Shown here one piece after another: positions 49,870 through 62,165 of a stretch of 64,000 nt of DNA. Made by a program: the position numbers and the translations under genes. Source of the DNA: Leptodactylus fallax. Its lineage: Eukaryota; Chordata; Amphibia; Anura; Leptodactylidae. Numbering within the stretch: the first letter of the stretch is position 1; each line of letters opens with the position of its first letter. The stretch lies in assembly GCA_947044405.1 (NCBI GenBank), contig CAMRHE010000028.1, positions 3,951,501 to 4,015,500 on the forward strand. Reading direction: 5' to 3'. The notes beneath the pieces are model-generated. The model was not told where the DNA came from, did not search any database, and saw only the letters and a list, made by a program, of their open reading frames with translations.

Positions 49870-50198
49870 ACCCCCTTTCACAAGGGCAGTACAAACCTGG
49901 ACAGGACTGTCCCTCTCCACCATTCCTGAGCAACCAGTGCTGTTAGTTTCAGAACCCCATATGCTAATTAGACTCTCTACTGTCAGGTGGGCGAGTTTTA
50001 GACTATCTGCTGCAGCCAAGGACCGCCCACCTGACAGTAGAGAGCCTGATTAGCATATTGGTTCTGAAACAAACATCATCGATTGCTCAGGAATCGTGGG
50101 GGCTACAGAAAAAATTCCAACTCTGTCGGAATCAATGGAGCACCATCTATCGATGGATGCAGGGAGCTAGAACTGGTGGAGGTGGTGAAAGGACCCCT
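49870..50198. mobile_element. Long-hairpin MITE, copy C
   Basis: Right end GGTGGTGAAAGGACCCC abuts TTAA at 50199-50202; the left end is altered. The core arms 49973-49993 and 50024-50044 are perfect 21-nt complements (CTCTACTGTCAGGTGGGCG and its complement) around a 30-nt loop. Confidence 0.78.
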
Positions 50199-50759
50199 TT
50201 AAGGTTGCTATTGTTATATAGCGCTACACTAGGAATATAATATTATATAATATAATATTATAATCTAATCCAGTGGTTGCAGGAGGACCCAAGGGGTAAT
50301 CCCTCACTTATAGAAATACCATCAATGTCTGTAATGTAAATTTCAGACTCAGGTACCGGAAAATGAATAGAAACTCCCTGCTCAGGGCCATACTGATAAG
50401 ACATAAAGACCAGGCTCTCCGCCTGTGATAACATGGTAAGTTTTTCTATAAGCCCCCTACTCCTTATATTTATATAAATACCAATAAATGAAGCGACTGC
50501 CACAATACAAATATAACATTGTATACTCCGAAACGTTACATCCGGCTGTATATATCACAGCTCTACAGCATCAGACATCGGTAAAGAAATCAGCTCAAGA
50601 TGTAGTAAAGAGCCTTACAAGATGGCGCTTTACCCCAAGTGGTGTAATTCTTACTACAACAACAACCTTGTCTAGTTGTATTGGACTAATACCAGATAGT
50701 TCACAAGGTCCATGTTACTTCCCAGCCCAGCCAGCAGCTACGGCTCCAGTTGAAGGACA

Positions 50760-51300
50760 TATCCAGTAGCTAGACAGTCGGAGCGTCCTCCTCTTGTCCT
50801 GGTGTCAGCCGTGGCCTTTCTTGAACAAGCTCCTTTCCTCAGCCAGCAGAATTGTATTGCCAGTCAACCAAAGTATGCCGATGATGACGTCAGACGTGGC
50901 AGCCCATATAAAGGACAATCAGGTTCTTATCCTTTTATGTTTCACGTTTCTTATTGCTATTGATCTTGATTCTGACTCCGGATCTTGACCTCGGCCTTGT
51001 TCCTGGATATCACTCCTATTGTTCTACTTATGGCTCTGACCCTTGGCTGTGCTCTTACCTATGTTCCTGTCTTGTCTTCTGGTCCATTGCTTTCTGGCTG
51101 CTTTCCTGGTGATGACCCTTTCTGTCTTTCTGACTACACTACTGCCACCAATCCCTAACTAGTCTGTGGACTGCGACCTGGAGATCTTCCTGCAGAAAAG
51201 TCCAAACCTTCTTGTGGGGGTTTAGAGTGAAGATCCTGGGATGTCTTAGATTCTGCATCTCAGCCTAGTCAGCACCAAATGGATGGTGACTTTGAGAATC
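50760..51300 (+). promoter_or_regulatory. Possible retroelement promoter or LTR remnant
   Basis: A CRE-like TGACGTCA (50885-50892) lies 12 bp before CATATAAAGG (50905-50914), followed by a TC-rich stretch with repeated CTTGACC / CTGACTCC phrases. This mix resembles LTRs of frog and fish retroelements. Ends and target duplication were not found. A similar CCATATAAAGGATAG with CCTGACC phrases occurs near 53075-53290. Confidence 0.3.
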
Positions 51301-52312
51301 CACAGCTCCAGTACTTAACTAAAACAGTCTTAACTAAAAATATTCTGTCTTTTTGTGTTTATAGCTCCAATGCAGACATTTAACATCACTTCCTCTGCCC
51401 CTTCTTCTTGACAACCTATAGACAGTAGAGATAGCAGGGAATAAGACATAGCTGCAGGATCAGACTACACATATGGTTTGTTTGTAGTCTGTTACCATGG
51501 AGACACATAAGTCTGCATAGGTACTCTATACAGGAAACAGTGTATATATTTTTGTATTTCTAAAGCTCAAAAGTTTACATATAGTACTGTTTGAACATTT
51601 TGTGCACTGTGATACATACTAAACACCTGCAGAAGGGACTTGTCAGAAGCAAATTACTGCCTTATATCTTAAAGCGTTTCAAGTCTTCTTAGAAAAAGTA
51701 ATGCCATAAAGATTCTTAACTTTATGAATGACTGGAATCCAGTGGATACATCAAAACAGGAACATGACAGAGTGTAGATGGGCCCCAGGTACTGGCCCTA
51801 TGGTCTCCGGCTCTGTCCTGCTGTCTCTGGGTAGAAGATGGTGTTGAGGGTAATTTGTACAGGTGTCAGGGACGCTCCCATTCACAGGCCTTTCTATAGA
51901 CCAGGTAAAGGTGTTTACTTTAAAGACAAAAAAATATTTATTTTCCACGAATAATGATTTTCTGCAGTCAAGAATGTCACCCCTGAAACCGCATAGCTCT
52001 CAGTCCTGACACCTTTTTAACGGTTGTTGTCAGCCCACTCCCCAGCCCGTAGCATAGCCCGTAGGCCAACATAAATCCTCAATATTCCTACAAATATCTA
52101 ATTTATTGTCTGACCCTGACCCTTCACTGTCCTCCACTTACACTGGCAGGCGACACACTTCAGGTGCACAATAAACACACACACACTTCATACATAAAAA
52201 ATACACATATATACACACACACTTCATACACATATATACACACACACTTCACACATATACACACACACACACACTTCACACATATATACAAGCATTTCAT
52301 ATATATACACAC

Positions 52313-52348
<36 letters not shown>

Positions 52349-54125
52349 CACACACACATATATATATATACTATATATACACAATTCATACATATACACA
52401 CACTCACACTTCATATATACTGTATATACCTAAACACACACATTTCATATACACACACTTCATACACATTGAATGGACACTTCAAACCACACCTCATTCA
52501 CAGCCATTTACTATAGGTACATGTCATATATGGCACCTGGGTACCCTGAAAATTCTTCTACTACAATGTTCACCCTTTCAAAAATAGAATTTGTACAAAA
52601 AGTCCAAAATTCTATACTGATCAATTTTTTTTAGATATTTTATAGTGGTTAGCAAATCAAGTCAGACGTCCCAAATCCCCAAACAGACATAAGAAGAAAT
52701 ATATTGCGTCTCCCACACCTGTTTTTGGTCAAGACTATTTTTGCTTAAAAAATTGTGACAATGCTGAAGAGTGAATGGGAATTTAAGACATTAACTCATG
52801 ATAAACTGTAAAACCAAAGGTGGTGAAAATCATTCTAAGCAGGCCTCACCATGGTGCCAGGGGCTTCACTGCACATCTGAGGTCTCACCAAGAAATGGTG
52901 GAAATTATATAGGGGCCCAGTGGGATACAACAAATAAGACAACAATAAACTTAAAGGAGAACATACATTTTTGTTACTCTCCCCCTTAAAGGTTTCTTAA
53001 GCAACCACACTCATGTCAATGAAAGGTTGTCACAGCCCCGCCCCTGCTATTACTAAGAACTAAGTAGTAATATGACCATATAAAGGATAGTCTCCTCTTA
53101 TTTTGGCATGGTTGTTGGCCTTTTCTTCTGACCTCAGGTCTGTCTATTAAAGCTCCAGTCTTTGTTTGGCTTTTCACACCTGACCTTGCATGCCCTCTGA
53201 CCTCATCTTCTCCAGGAACATGACACCTAACAGAACTTCTGACCATGACTATAATGCCTCCTATAGGTCCTGACCATGACTTGTTCTTGGGTTTCCCATC
53301 GATGTAAGATTTTACCTTTTTTTTTTCAGGATCAGCAACAATCTCATGTTGTTGGTGTCTCCCTATATGGGGAATCACTCACTCCCATCAGCCCCTGATC
53401 TTAGAAGGGCAACATTAGGTGTAGCTGGCCATACATAGCGTCTCTACCCAAGGCCGGTTAGCATCCCCTGAGAAATGGTGATAGTTTGAGGCTGGATCCC
53501 ATTGTAGCTGTATACTGTTGTAGATACAACTTTATGGGTGGGACGTTGGTTGTGTCTACGGGTTGTGTCACGAGAGGAGTGGTTCCGCACATCCCATGGT
53601 ATGACCTCATGTTAGCTGTGGGTCTTGGGTTACGTCGGGGTGAAGGCATGCTGAACTAGAGCAACTGTTCCACCTTTTTGAAGCAGTCTGTATGTCAATG
53701 AACTGTTAGGAGATTGCGTTCAGCTCTGCTACATTTACATATACATCATCTGTGGGACATGTCACAGAATTTTATTCTTTGTCTAGAACAATTGCACTCA
53801 GTAAAGCACAGCGCCCCCTTTGGCCTGTCCAGTCATTGCCAAGCTTTGTATCACACATGTTCATAGTTTACCACCCTAGTCGTGTATCCTGACCAAGGCC
53901 ACCCAGCACATGGGCCCCTAGCTATATAGGGCCACTCCTGAACTCTGCAAAAATTATGGCAACAGTGTTAATGGCATCAGATATCAGATATCAGATCAGT
54001 AGGGATCCGAATCTCAGCACCCCACCAATCAGCTGGTCCACAGTAGTTGGACAAGTGCTGCAGCCCCTTCATACTTTACTTTGTCCTGTGTAAATGCCAT
54101 AAATGTACCAGATGGGAAAACCCCC
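51301..54125. other. Intergenic, mostly unresolved
   Basis: Apart from the CA/TA tract, there is a second TATA-like CCATATAAAGG near 53078 with a TC-rich follow-on. No coding frame recognised. Confidence 0.4.
52165..52460 (+). repeat. Mixed CA/TA microsatellite
   Basis: ACACACAC and ATATATAT runs with repeating ACTTCATACA phrases; a worn 20-30 bp higher-order period is visible. Confidence 0.9.
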
Positions 54126-54422
54126 TTAGGCTAAGGCCCCACGTAACGTACCACAGCAAAAAAGCGCTGCGGGAAAAACCGCAGCGGCAACGCATCACGG
54201 TTCTTCTTGCAGCGCTTCCTGCAGCAGTTTTCCTCTACAGACTTTCTGCTTCCACTATACCTATAAGGAAGCCGCCGGTGTTTCCGTAGGTATAATTGAC
54301 ATGCTGCAACGGTTTTGGAAATGGCCGTGTGTCCGTATTTTAACGCAAAGTGGACATGGGATTCACTAGAATACCAATCACTTTGCTGTGACTGTAAAAT
54401 GCCACGTGGAGCCCTGGCCTTA
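54126..54422. mobile_element. Short inverted-repeat MITE
   Basis: Left GGCTAAGGCCCCACGTAACG, right CCACGTGGAGCCCTGGCCTTAA. It directly touches hairpin MITE copy A; the TTAA between them is shared. Confidence 0.65.
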
Positions 54423-54423
54423 A

Positions 54424-54791
54424 GGAGGACCTTTCACCATCTTCACCAACTCCACCTTTTTGCATCCTTTAATAGGCCCCGATCCACTGATTCTGGCATA
54501 GTTGGAATTTTTTCTCTAGCCCCCACCATTCCTGAGAAATCAGAGCAGTTAGCTTCAGCACCTAATATGCTAATTAGGCTCTCAACTGTCAGATGGGCGG
54601 GAGCAGATAGTCTGACACCACCCACCTGACAGTAGAGAGCCTAATTACCTTATTAGGTGCTGAAACTAACAGCAACAATTGCTCAGGAATGGTGAGGGCT
54701 ACAGAAAAAAAAGTCCAAATATGCCAGAATCAGTGGAGGGGTGTGTATTAAAGAATGTAAAGAGTTGGAGGAGGTGGTGAAAAGTCCCCTT
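54424..54791. mobile_element. Long-hairpin MITE, copy A
   Basis: TTAA at 54420-54423 and 54792-54795 flanks a 368-bp element that is an inverted repeat over nearly its whole length (GGAGGACCTTTCACCA ... TGGTGAAAAGTCCCC). Related copies lie at 55842 and 49870. No coding capacity. Confidence 0.8.
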
Positions 54792-55841
54792 TAAGGCTTC
54801 ATGTATGTGGCTGAGATACACCAATATGCAACCGCCATGTTGTTCGAGGTTGAATACAGTACTGAAAGGCATCTAGGACATCTATGCATGAACCCTCATA
54901 CTAAGGGGACCACCATTACCGGGCCCTGAAAACCATACAATAGGTGCCCTGTAGAGCATTAATACTGTGTTTTTGCTCCACTCAGTTGCAGGAATTAGTC
55001 TTTGAGAAATGTTCACACAGTACAATCTCCAGACTCTCAAAGTCCAAATGATTAAAGGGCGACCAAACAAACTGAGATGGATTTATTATAAAGAATGGGA
55101 CGTTTGATGTCCTGTATTTCCATATGCTTTATTTTCATATCTTATTTATTTTGCTCTCTGCTTTCCAAACATGTGTATTATAGATGGTCACAAGTTCACT
55201 GGGTGTGCGAGGGGACGTGAACTTCTGCATAAAAAGTGACATAAGTAAATATTAGCTCTATAATAAAGCTGTGTAAATCCAGTAGTGTCAGCTTTACACT
55301 GCACAATATGGTGTCACCTTGCGGCACTCTCGGCTCTCACATGTTTACCTTACCTGTAATGAAGCGGCGATAGCTTAGTTCTGCTACATTTACTTCAAAG
55401 TGGTCAATGACATATTAGAGACACGTACGAGAGCACGTATATCTGAAAAAGGGGTTTATGAGATTACAAAAGCAGGAGTTTTTTTTTTTTTTCTGTAGAA
55501 ACAGCGCCACTCTCATCAATGGGCAGTTTCTGGTATTGCAATCAATCTGTTTGTGCTACAATACAAGGGTTTATCCAGTTGACCAAGGTGGCGCTGTTTG
55601 GGAAATGCACAGGACAGCATGGCGGGGATCAGGGGCCCTAGTGTGTGTTTCTTTTTCTCTAATGACACGTTAACATCTGCATCAGGGGCTCGGTTTAGAC
55701 AGAACCGATTTTACTACTTGAGTAGAAGAGCCTGCACGTGCTCCCTGTTCCCTGGAAAAAGCTGATCTGTAGGGTCTGGATGTCGGACCCCCACTGATCA
55801 TCAGTATGAAAAATCGATTTGGAGCTGGACAACTCCTTTAA

Positions 55842-56186
55842 AGAGAACCTTTCACTACCTCCACTCTTTGCATAATTCAATAGGCCCCACTCCACTGATT
55901 CCAACGCAGTTGGAATTTTTTCTCTAGCCCCCACCATTCCCGATCAATCATTTCTGTTAGTTTCAGCACAGTTATTCTCCCTGCTCTCAGGTGGGCGGTC
56001 CTTGGCTTGAGCAGAAAGACAGGGACCGCCCCCTGACAGTAGAGAGCATAACTATGTTGGACACTAACAGAAGTGATTGCTCAGGAATGGTGGGGACTAG
56101 ATAAAAAATTCCAACTGTGCTGGAATCAGTGGAGCAGGGCCTATTGAAGATAGTCATGAGTTGGTGAAGGTGGTGAAAGGTCCTCC
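55842..56186. mobile_element. Long-hairpin MITE, copy B
   Basis: TTAA at 55838-55841 and 56187-56190. Same family as 54424-54791: AACCTTTCACTACCTCCA at the left and GGTGGTGAAAGGTCCTCC at the right, with a central GTGGGCGGTCC / GGACCGCCCCC stem. Confidence 0.8.
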
Positions 56187-56190
56187 TTAA

Positions 56191-57100
56191 GGGGATATCC
56201 AATTTCAGCAAACAAGTGTTTGGGAAATCTCATTGTTTTTGTTTTATGAGTAAAACATTTAAACTAAATGTAATTTACCTGTAAAAGAAAAACACTGAAG
56301 TTTTAATTGCATGCAACCGCACTGTGTGAATGCACCCTTAAAAATCTCTTCCATGTCATGTGATAGACACAGCTTTCAAAGCCCTGATAACTGTGCTACT
56401 GTCATGAGCCATGCACCTGTGTGTCCATCACATGACCACAGCAGATTTTTAACCCCTGGCAGTAAGCAATGAGCTCCCATTAAGTGACAGCAAGCAGAGA
56501 TATTGAAAACTGGGAGGATTTGATGCAGAAAGTGTAACTCTTCAATATTCAAAGTATAACCTTTATTTACTGAACCCCAGCTATCCCTTTAAGAAAAATG
56601 TCAGCAGTTGTTTGGCTCCTGGGATAAGACAGTCACAGCCCAGTGGACGGCTGAAATGTACAACTCACAAATCTGTTTCATGTCCTGAGAAAGGAAACTC
56701 GGAGGATTATGAGGCTGGAATTACAGACAGTCCGGGCTAATCTACTCACTTTATAACTCTCGACAAATTGCCATTCTGTAAATCAGGGTTTATGTTAGGT
56801 AAAAAATGCAACCTACATGTAGGAGAATCAGCCGCGGCCTAAAGGGGTTGTCCAGCAGGGACATATTTCTGCTAACGGGGACAGAATGGGCTGAAAATTA
56901 AGAAGCGGTACTCACCTCACCGATCATCCATGGCTTTCACTTACCGATCCTGTTCAGACACACAGGAAGTGCTTGAAAACACCCCTTAGCCAATCACTGG
57001 CTCAGATGGGTCACTGTTCTGGTCACTGATTGGTTGGGCTGGCATTTCCTGTGGGTCAAAGCAGAGACCAGCAGGGACCAGGATCATAAAGTAATAAATT
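56191..57100. other. Intergenic, no feature recognised
   Basis: Contains GGGGTTGTCCAGCAGGGACA at 56843, a likely TTAA-type MITE end, but no partner was placed. Confidence 0.4.
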
Positions 57101-57101
57101 A

Positions 57102-57298
57102 CAGTGCTGTGCAAAACTTTTAAGCAAGTTTGAAAAATTGCTGCGCGGTAAGAATGCTTTCAAGAATAGAAGGGTTAACAGTTTATCTTAATCAATTGAC
57201 AAAATGAATCGAATGAAGAAAAGAGAAATGTAAATATCATCAATATTTAGTGTGACCTTTGCCCTTTGGAGGAGGAGTCCTGGAAGTGATGATATGGT
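57102..57298. mobile_element. Tc1/mariner-like fragment, third copy
   Basis: Starts ACAGTGCTGTGCAAAACTTT and continues through AATATTTAGTGTGACCTTTG and a few bases of the inner region. Only one terminus is present. Confidence 0.7.
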
Positions 57299-57394
57299 GT
57301 TGCACCTTAACTTTATTTATGTGCTGAGCTGCAATACCAATGTTAACCTATAAGCTGGTGTGGCGCTACATTTGCACAAAAAGCAAATGTTTAT

Positions 57395-57546
57395 CTAAGG
57401 CTGTGAAAAATGTACATTTTTCATGGCCGTTTTGCATCCGTGGAGTCCCCATTAATTGAGGGATCCGTGAAAAGGGGCAAAAATAGGACATAATTAATAA
57501 ATGACTGTCACATGTCTGTTAATTGGGTTTGTGTGAACAGAGCCTT
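57395..57546. mobile_element. Short inverted-repeat MITE
   Basis: CTAAGGCTGTGAAAAATG at the left, GTGTGAACAGAGCCTTA at the right; about 150 bp. Confidence 0.5.
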
Positions 57547-58440
57547 ATCCTGTATGACAACAGTACAGAGAAAGGACAGACAGATGTCAGCTGCATCGTT
57601 GCTATCGGTCCCAAATTTTCATAGACAATCCTAGGAAATTTGGCTTGTCCTAAACCCAAAAAAGAGGCAGAGGTCATAAAATCCATCCCTGGGCAGTTTG
57701 GAGGATGGCCAAAGGGCCCCAATTTTACTAAAGAAGCCTCAGTAATTGTTGGAAAAGTGACAACTAAGGTGATCGCACATTCGCTTTTCTGAACCTTTAC
57801 AAAATAGCCACTTTGAACAGAAAAACAGAAATATCTTTATACAAAATAAAAAAAAATAAAAAAAAAAAAAAATCACTTTTCTATTTCGGGCTCTTTTAGT
57901 ATAAATATTACCTGGTTGTGGATTTGGCCACACGGGCAGAAATAGATGAAGATGAACATGAACACCCCCTCGAAGAAAGTCTCAATCCTTCCTTCCCAGA
58001 CACTGGAGACGTACAGGTCGCCCTGGGGCACATATAACATACAGTCGGCGGCTTCTATTGTAAAGTAACTTTTACCATAAAGAAGAGAAGATCAATATCG
58101 AGAGCGGAAAATCTGATTACACCGCCACGTCAGTCTAATCTGAAAATAAGGATATCTCCTGTGACACAGGCCGGGCTGTTCCTGCCCCAGTTGTCAGGGG
58201 TAACCAGTCTGAATAGGATCCTTTTCAGGCTTTTTACCAGAGGCTTAAGTTTCCTCCGAGCTTCGGCCGATGATAATTGCGGTTTTGTTGGAAACTTAAA
58301 ATCCAATAAGAGCCTTGAAGAACGGCTGAAACAACACATCAGGATGGATCTGTTCACATTGGTAATCTGCCGTCGCGTCATGGACAGATTGGAGTTAAAT
58401 ACGATTACGTAAAAGCAAAGAAACTGGTTGCACTTGACCA

Positions 58441-58983
58441 CTATTGTGTTACCAGAAGTGACCTATTTTCTTGTTAAACATATTTTATGTCACTTTATTT
58501 TAGTACTATATCCTGCAATTTTCACTGTGTCCACTAAGCCTAACAATAGACTGACATTTGCCATTTTTCTATGGGTTTTCTTTTGAGCAATCAACTTATT
58601 TTCAGATATCACAGACAGGATTACAATAGAAGATAACACCACTGACCCATCATTACATCACTACTGATATTAGATGATGTCACAGATTATCTCTTCCCCC
58701 TCCCTGCACTGAGAATATCTAGAAAACTCACCCATAGACCTCAATGAATCGGCTCCAGACTATTGTTGCTTATGGCCATGACTGTGCTGTAAAGCAGATC
58801 ACTAAATGCAGTTATCAGAGCAGAGGAGAAGCTCAGGCAAGATGGCCGCCCCCATAATCATGGACGGAAAATAAAATAAATTTGCAATCAGAAAATAACA
58901 CATTAGAAAAAGGGCTAGCTTTGACTACCTAAATTTAAAATAAATAAAAAAAAAAAAAAAAAAATCATGGCGAACCCCTTTAA
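58441..58983. mobile_element. TTAA-family element, copy near MMADHC
   Basis: Shares the TGACCTATTTTC end, the CACTAAGCCTAACAATAG interior and the GCTCAGGCAAGATGGCCGCC block with the 42031 copy. The right end CCCCTTTAAG includes a TTAA-like site. Confidence 0.6.
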
Positions 58984-60039
58984 GTGAAGGCTACTACTCA
59001 GTGGGTGGAGCTGTCTGTATTACGGATGTGAATTGTGAAAACAAACTGACTATATATTAGTTTTGACCATATGGGCATTTAAAAAAAAAAAAATAATGCG
59101 CTAAACAGAACCAAAAAAAAGTCTCTAAGATTTCAACTTGTCACCTATTCACAGGTAGTGGTGAATACAATAATTGTTTTATTTTCAAAAACATTGTTGA
59201 AAAAATTGAAAATTTGTAAAAAAAAAAAAAAAAAAAAATTTATATATATATTTTTTATTCATTTAGATTCTGGAATTTCAGGATTTCAACCATAATCTAT
59301 ATAAAAACAGCAAAAATAATAAAGTGATTATAGAGTTAAATAAGTAGTTTGGGAAAACTAGAAAAAGTTCTCAAAAATTACAGGATTGTTTCAAAGCGGG
59401 CGACATGAATAAAACCTACTGCAGCCATTCAAGCCGACGTTAGATCTTAGGCGAGACCTCACCTGTCGTGGGTCAGTTAATCTAAAAGTACAAAGCTTGC
59501 GATTTAGGGCCGAACCGCCGCGGCATCTTGTGTTGAATGACACCTCAATTATGAAGAAAAAAAATAAAAGGATCTGGAAATCAAGATGGCAGACAAGAAA
59601 GGGCGCACTCTCTCTGCAGGAGGACCTTTGACCTTGTTTTATAAGATTCCTTTTTATACCAGGCTATACAGGCAGATTGGAGATAATGGCTCCTTTACAG
59701 CTCGCGGGCCCCTGAATGACGCTGGCTGCACCGCCGAGGTCTTATCTCAAAGCACTGTATGAATAGATATTATTTGGAGCGGCTCCCCAGTGTGCGCCAG
59801 ATCGGCCGGATAAAAAAACAACATACCGAAGAGGTTAAGTTAGTTTGTGTAATCCAGATACTTCTCATTCAGGTCTACAAATACAGTGAGACGACCAAAA
59901 AGGACCATTGAAAAATTGTCTCGATGGGGGTAAGGGCAGGGAGCTGGGGGATCCTTATCAAAAAAGGTGGCCTGTATGTAGAGTGTATGGTAAAAAGACC
60001 TGGCCTGGTCTGTAAGTTTTACATCAACCCTTTAAAAGG
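58984..60039. other. Intergenic, A/T runs then unique-looking DNA
   Basis: Poly-A tracts at 59080-59240; 59600-59820 is repeat-free and GC-balanced (CAGCTCGCGGGCCCCTGAAT), possibly regulatory. Confidence 0.4.
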
Positions 60040-60560
60040 ACCAAGTCAATTACACTTTTTTTTTTTTCAAGGGCTTGTTTTTTGTGGAATTAGTTGTAGT
60101 TTCTAACGTTGCTCAAGATTTGGTTTTCTATAAAATGTATCAAGCCATAGCTATATATGTTTTTTTTTTTTAAATTCTTGTTGAATCCATATAAGGGCTT
60201 GTTTTTTGTGGAACCAGTTGTATTTACTAATGTTGTTATTTAGTTCTCCATAGAATATATTGAGCCATAGCCATATGTTTTTTTTGTAGAATCCATATGC
60301 GCGCTTGTTTTTTGTGGAATCAGTTGTATGGAGAAACTAAAAAAAAAAAAAAAAAAATATTGGGGGGAAATGGGAATAAAACTGCAATTCTCTTTTTTTG
60401 GGGGGGGGGGTAATTTTTTTCTGTGCGGTTAACCTTATTCTCGGGTCAGAACAATTATGGAAATATCAAGTATACACACTTTTACTACCCCCCCCCCCCC
60501 CCCCAAAAAAAAAACAACATTTTTATGACAAAAATGTACCGTGTGTGAATATAATCTGAC
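60040..60560. repeat. Frog-type dispersed repeat with threefold internal duplication
   Basis: GGGCTTGTTTTTTGTGGAAT-like segments start near 60071, 60195 and 60303. The tail matches the 12935 family (CTCGGGTCAGAACAATTATG). It also contains an 11-G run (60400-60410) and a 17-C run (60488-60504). Confidence 0.55.
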
Positions 60561-61039
60561 CTCCATAACTTTTTAAAATTTTCATCTATGTAGCTGTAAG
60601 GGTTTGGTTTTTGTGGGCCATTTACAAACATCTCATCCACTTTGGGACAACTGTTTCTTTTACAAGTGTTTCCACAGTGTCAAAAGTGCAACAAAGAATC
60701 AGCAATTCTAATCTTTGTGTCCGCAGCCCCCCCATTGACTTCTACTGGAGAATGTTGTGGGCATGCTCTGTGGCCATTGTAGAGAAGGGAAGGAGGTGGG
60801 CTGTGACCATCACCTATTGTACATGGTGGTTACTTTATAGTCTACATAAAGATGTTACCTGTCATTGTAATCCTGCCTATGATGATCATAACATGACTGC
60901 TGAGAAGTGATTTCTACTGAACAGGAAGTGTCAGGATTATTAGGAGGCTCAGTGGTATAAAAACTTAAAAATTTCAGCATTTTAATAAAGTTAGTAACAA
61001 GGAAAATAATAAAGGGACATAAACGATAAATAATCATAT

Positions 61040-61316
61040 AATTTGTAAACACTTTTTTATTAAAGATCTAATTCTCTGAGACCTTGAATCCCTTCACAAA
61101 GGTCGTATATTATATATATTTTATACATGGGAAAGATTGACCCGTCACAGAATTTACACTGATCATTGTTTGGTTGGTGGTCCGGCTTCTCATAAATAAA
61201 TGATATGATTGTATTAAATAAACTTGCACAGTCTGAAGTAACGTCTCCCGCTTTTCAAGTGTCAGGAAGATAGAGCGTCAAGTATAGAGGTAATGGCTGC
61301 AGAGCACAATTCTGCA
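61040..61316 (-). other. MMADHC: MMADHC 3' UTR with polyA signal
   Basis: About 275 nt after the minus-strand stop there is an AATAAA (plus-strand TTTATT at 61056-61061). The stretch is AT-rich with no transposon ends, fitting a short 3' UTR. The cleavage site, expected near 61030-61045, is inferred. Confidence 0.55.
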
Positions 61317-61511
61317 TTAGAGTTCCCCTAACTTTCTCATGATGGTGCTATCAGGCGGAGCATTGGTGAAAATACTTCCCACAACGACGTGTGTTCCCCA
61401 GACGTTATGGCGGATCACTTTGCAGCAGCCCAGGTCCTCGACTCGGAATCCGAGATGTCGATAGCGTTCATCAGTTTCGTAGAGTGAGTTATTTGTGTAA
61501 GGCCCAAAGTA
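61317..61511 (-). CDS. MMADHC: MMADHC last coding exon
   Basis: Read on the minus strand, acceptor TTTTTCTTAG is followed by 64 codons and TAA (61319-61317). The peptide includes [28 protein letters not shown] and [14 protein letters not shown], nearly identical to the human C-terminus. MMADHC is the adaptor that, with MMACHC, directs vitamin B12 to mitochondrial and cytosolic enzymes. This is the end of its nitroreductase-like domain. The first Cys of GCC corresponds, by my count, to human Cys261, reported to contact cobalamin on MMACHC; it is kept. The intron to the previous exon is 567 nt, phase 0. Confidence 0.95.
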   Translation of the reverse strand, partial: YFGPYTNNSLYETDERYRHLGFRVEDLGCCKVIRHNVWGTHVVVGSIFTNAPPDSTIMRKLGEL

Positions 61512-61925
61512 CTAAGAAAAACAAGAACAAGTAGAGAAATATAAAGCTAAAGAAATTTGCAGGTTGTCATGTATTTTGAATAATGCAAGCTCAAGTTCAT
61601 TCACCTTTCCCCTACACACTCAGCCCTGCTACTTCCACCCTTCCCTGTCCACACACTCAGCTCTACTACTTCCACTTTCTCCCACATTTAGCACTGCTAT
61701 CTCTGTGCAGACCTGCACAGTGTCTTCCATACACAGAGCTATTGTACAAGCTCTACCCCTACATGTGACTGATCACGTGACATCAAAGGTCCCATTGCAG
61801 TTCCGGCAAAATACCGGTCATTAGTACGATAGGCAATTTGCAGTCCTGCAGCACGGAGAAGAAATTTCTCAACTTGTCTCATGACTCCCCAGGGGTCATA
61901 CTGGTGACCTGTGAATAATTCATCA

Positions 61926-62165
<240 letters not shown>

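Noticed and set aside
58130..58441. 103-codon minus-strand frame and its plus-strand partner
   Set aside because: Open on both strands with no recognisable domain; the overlap indicates chance or an imperfect palindrome, not a gene.
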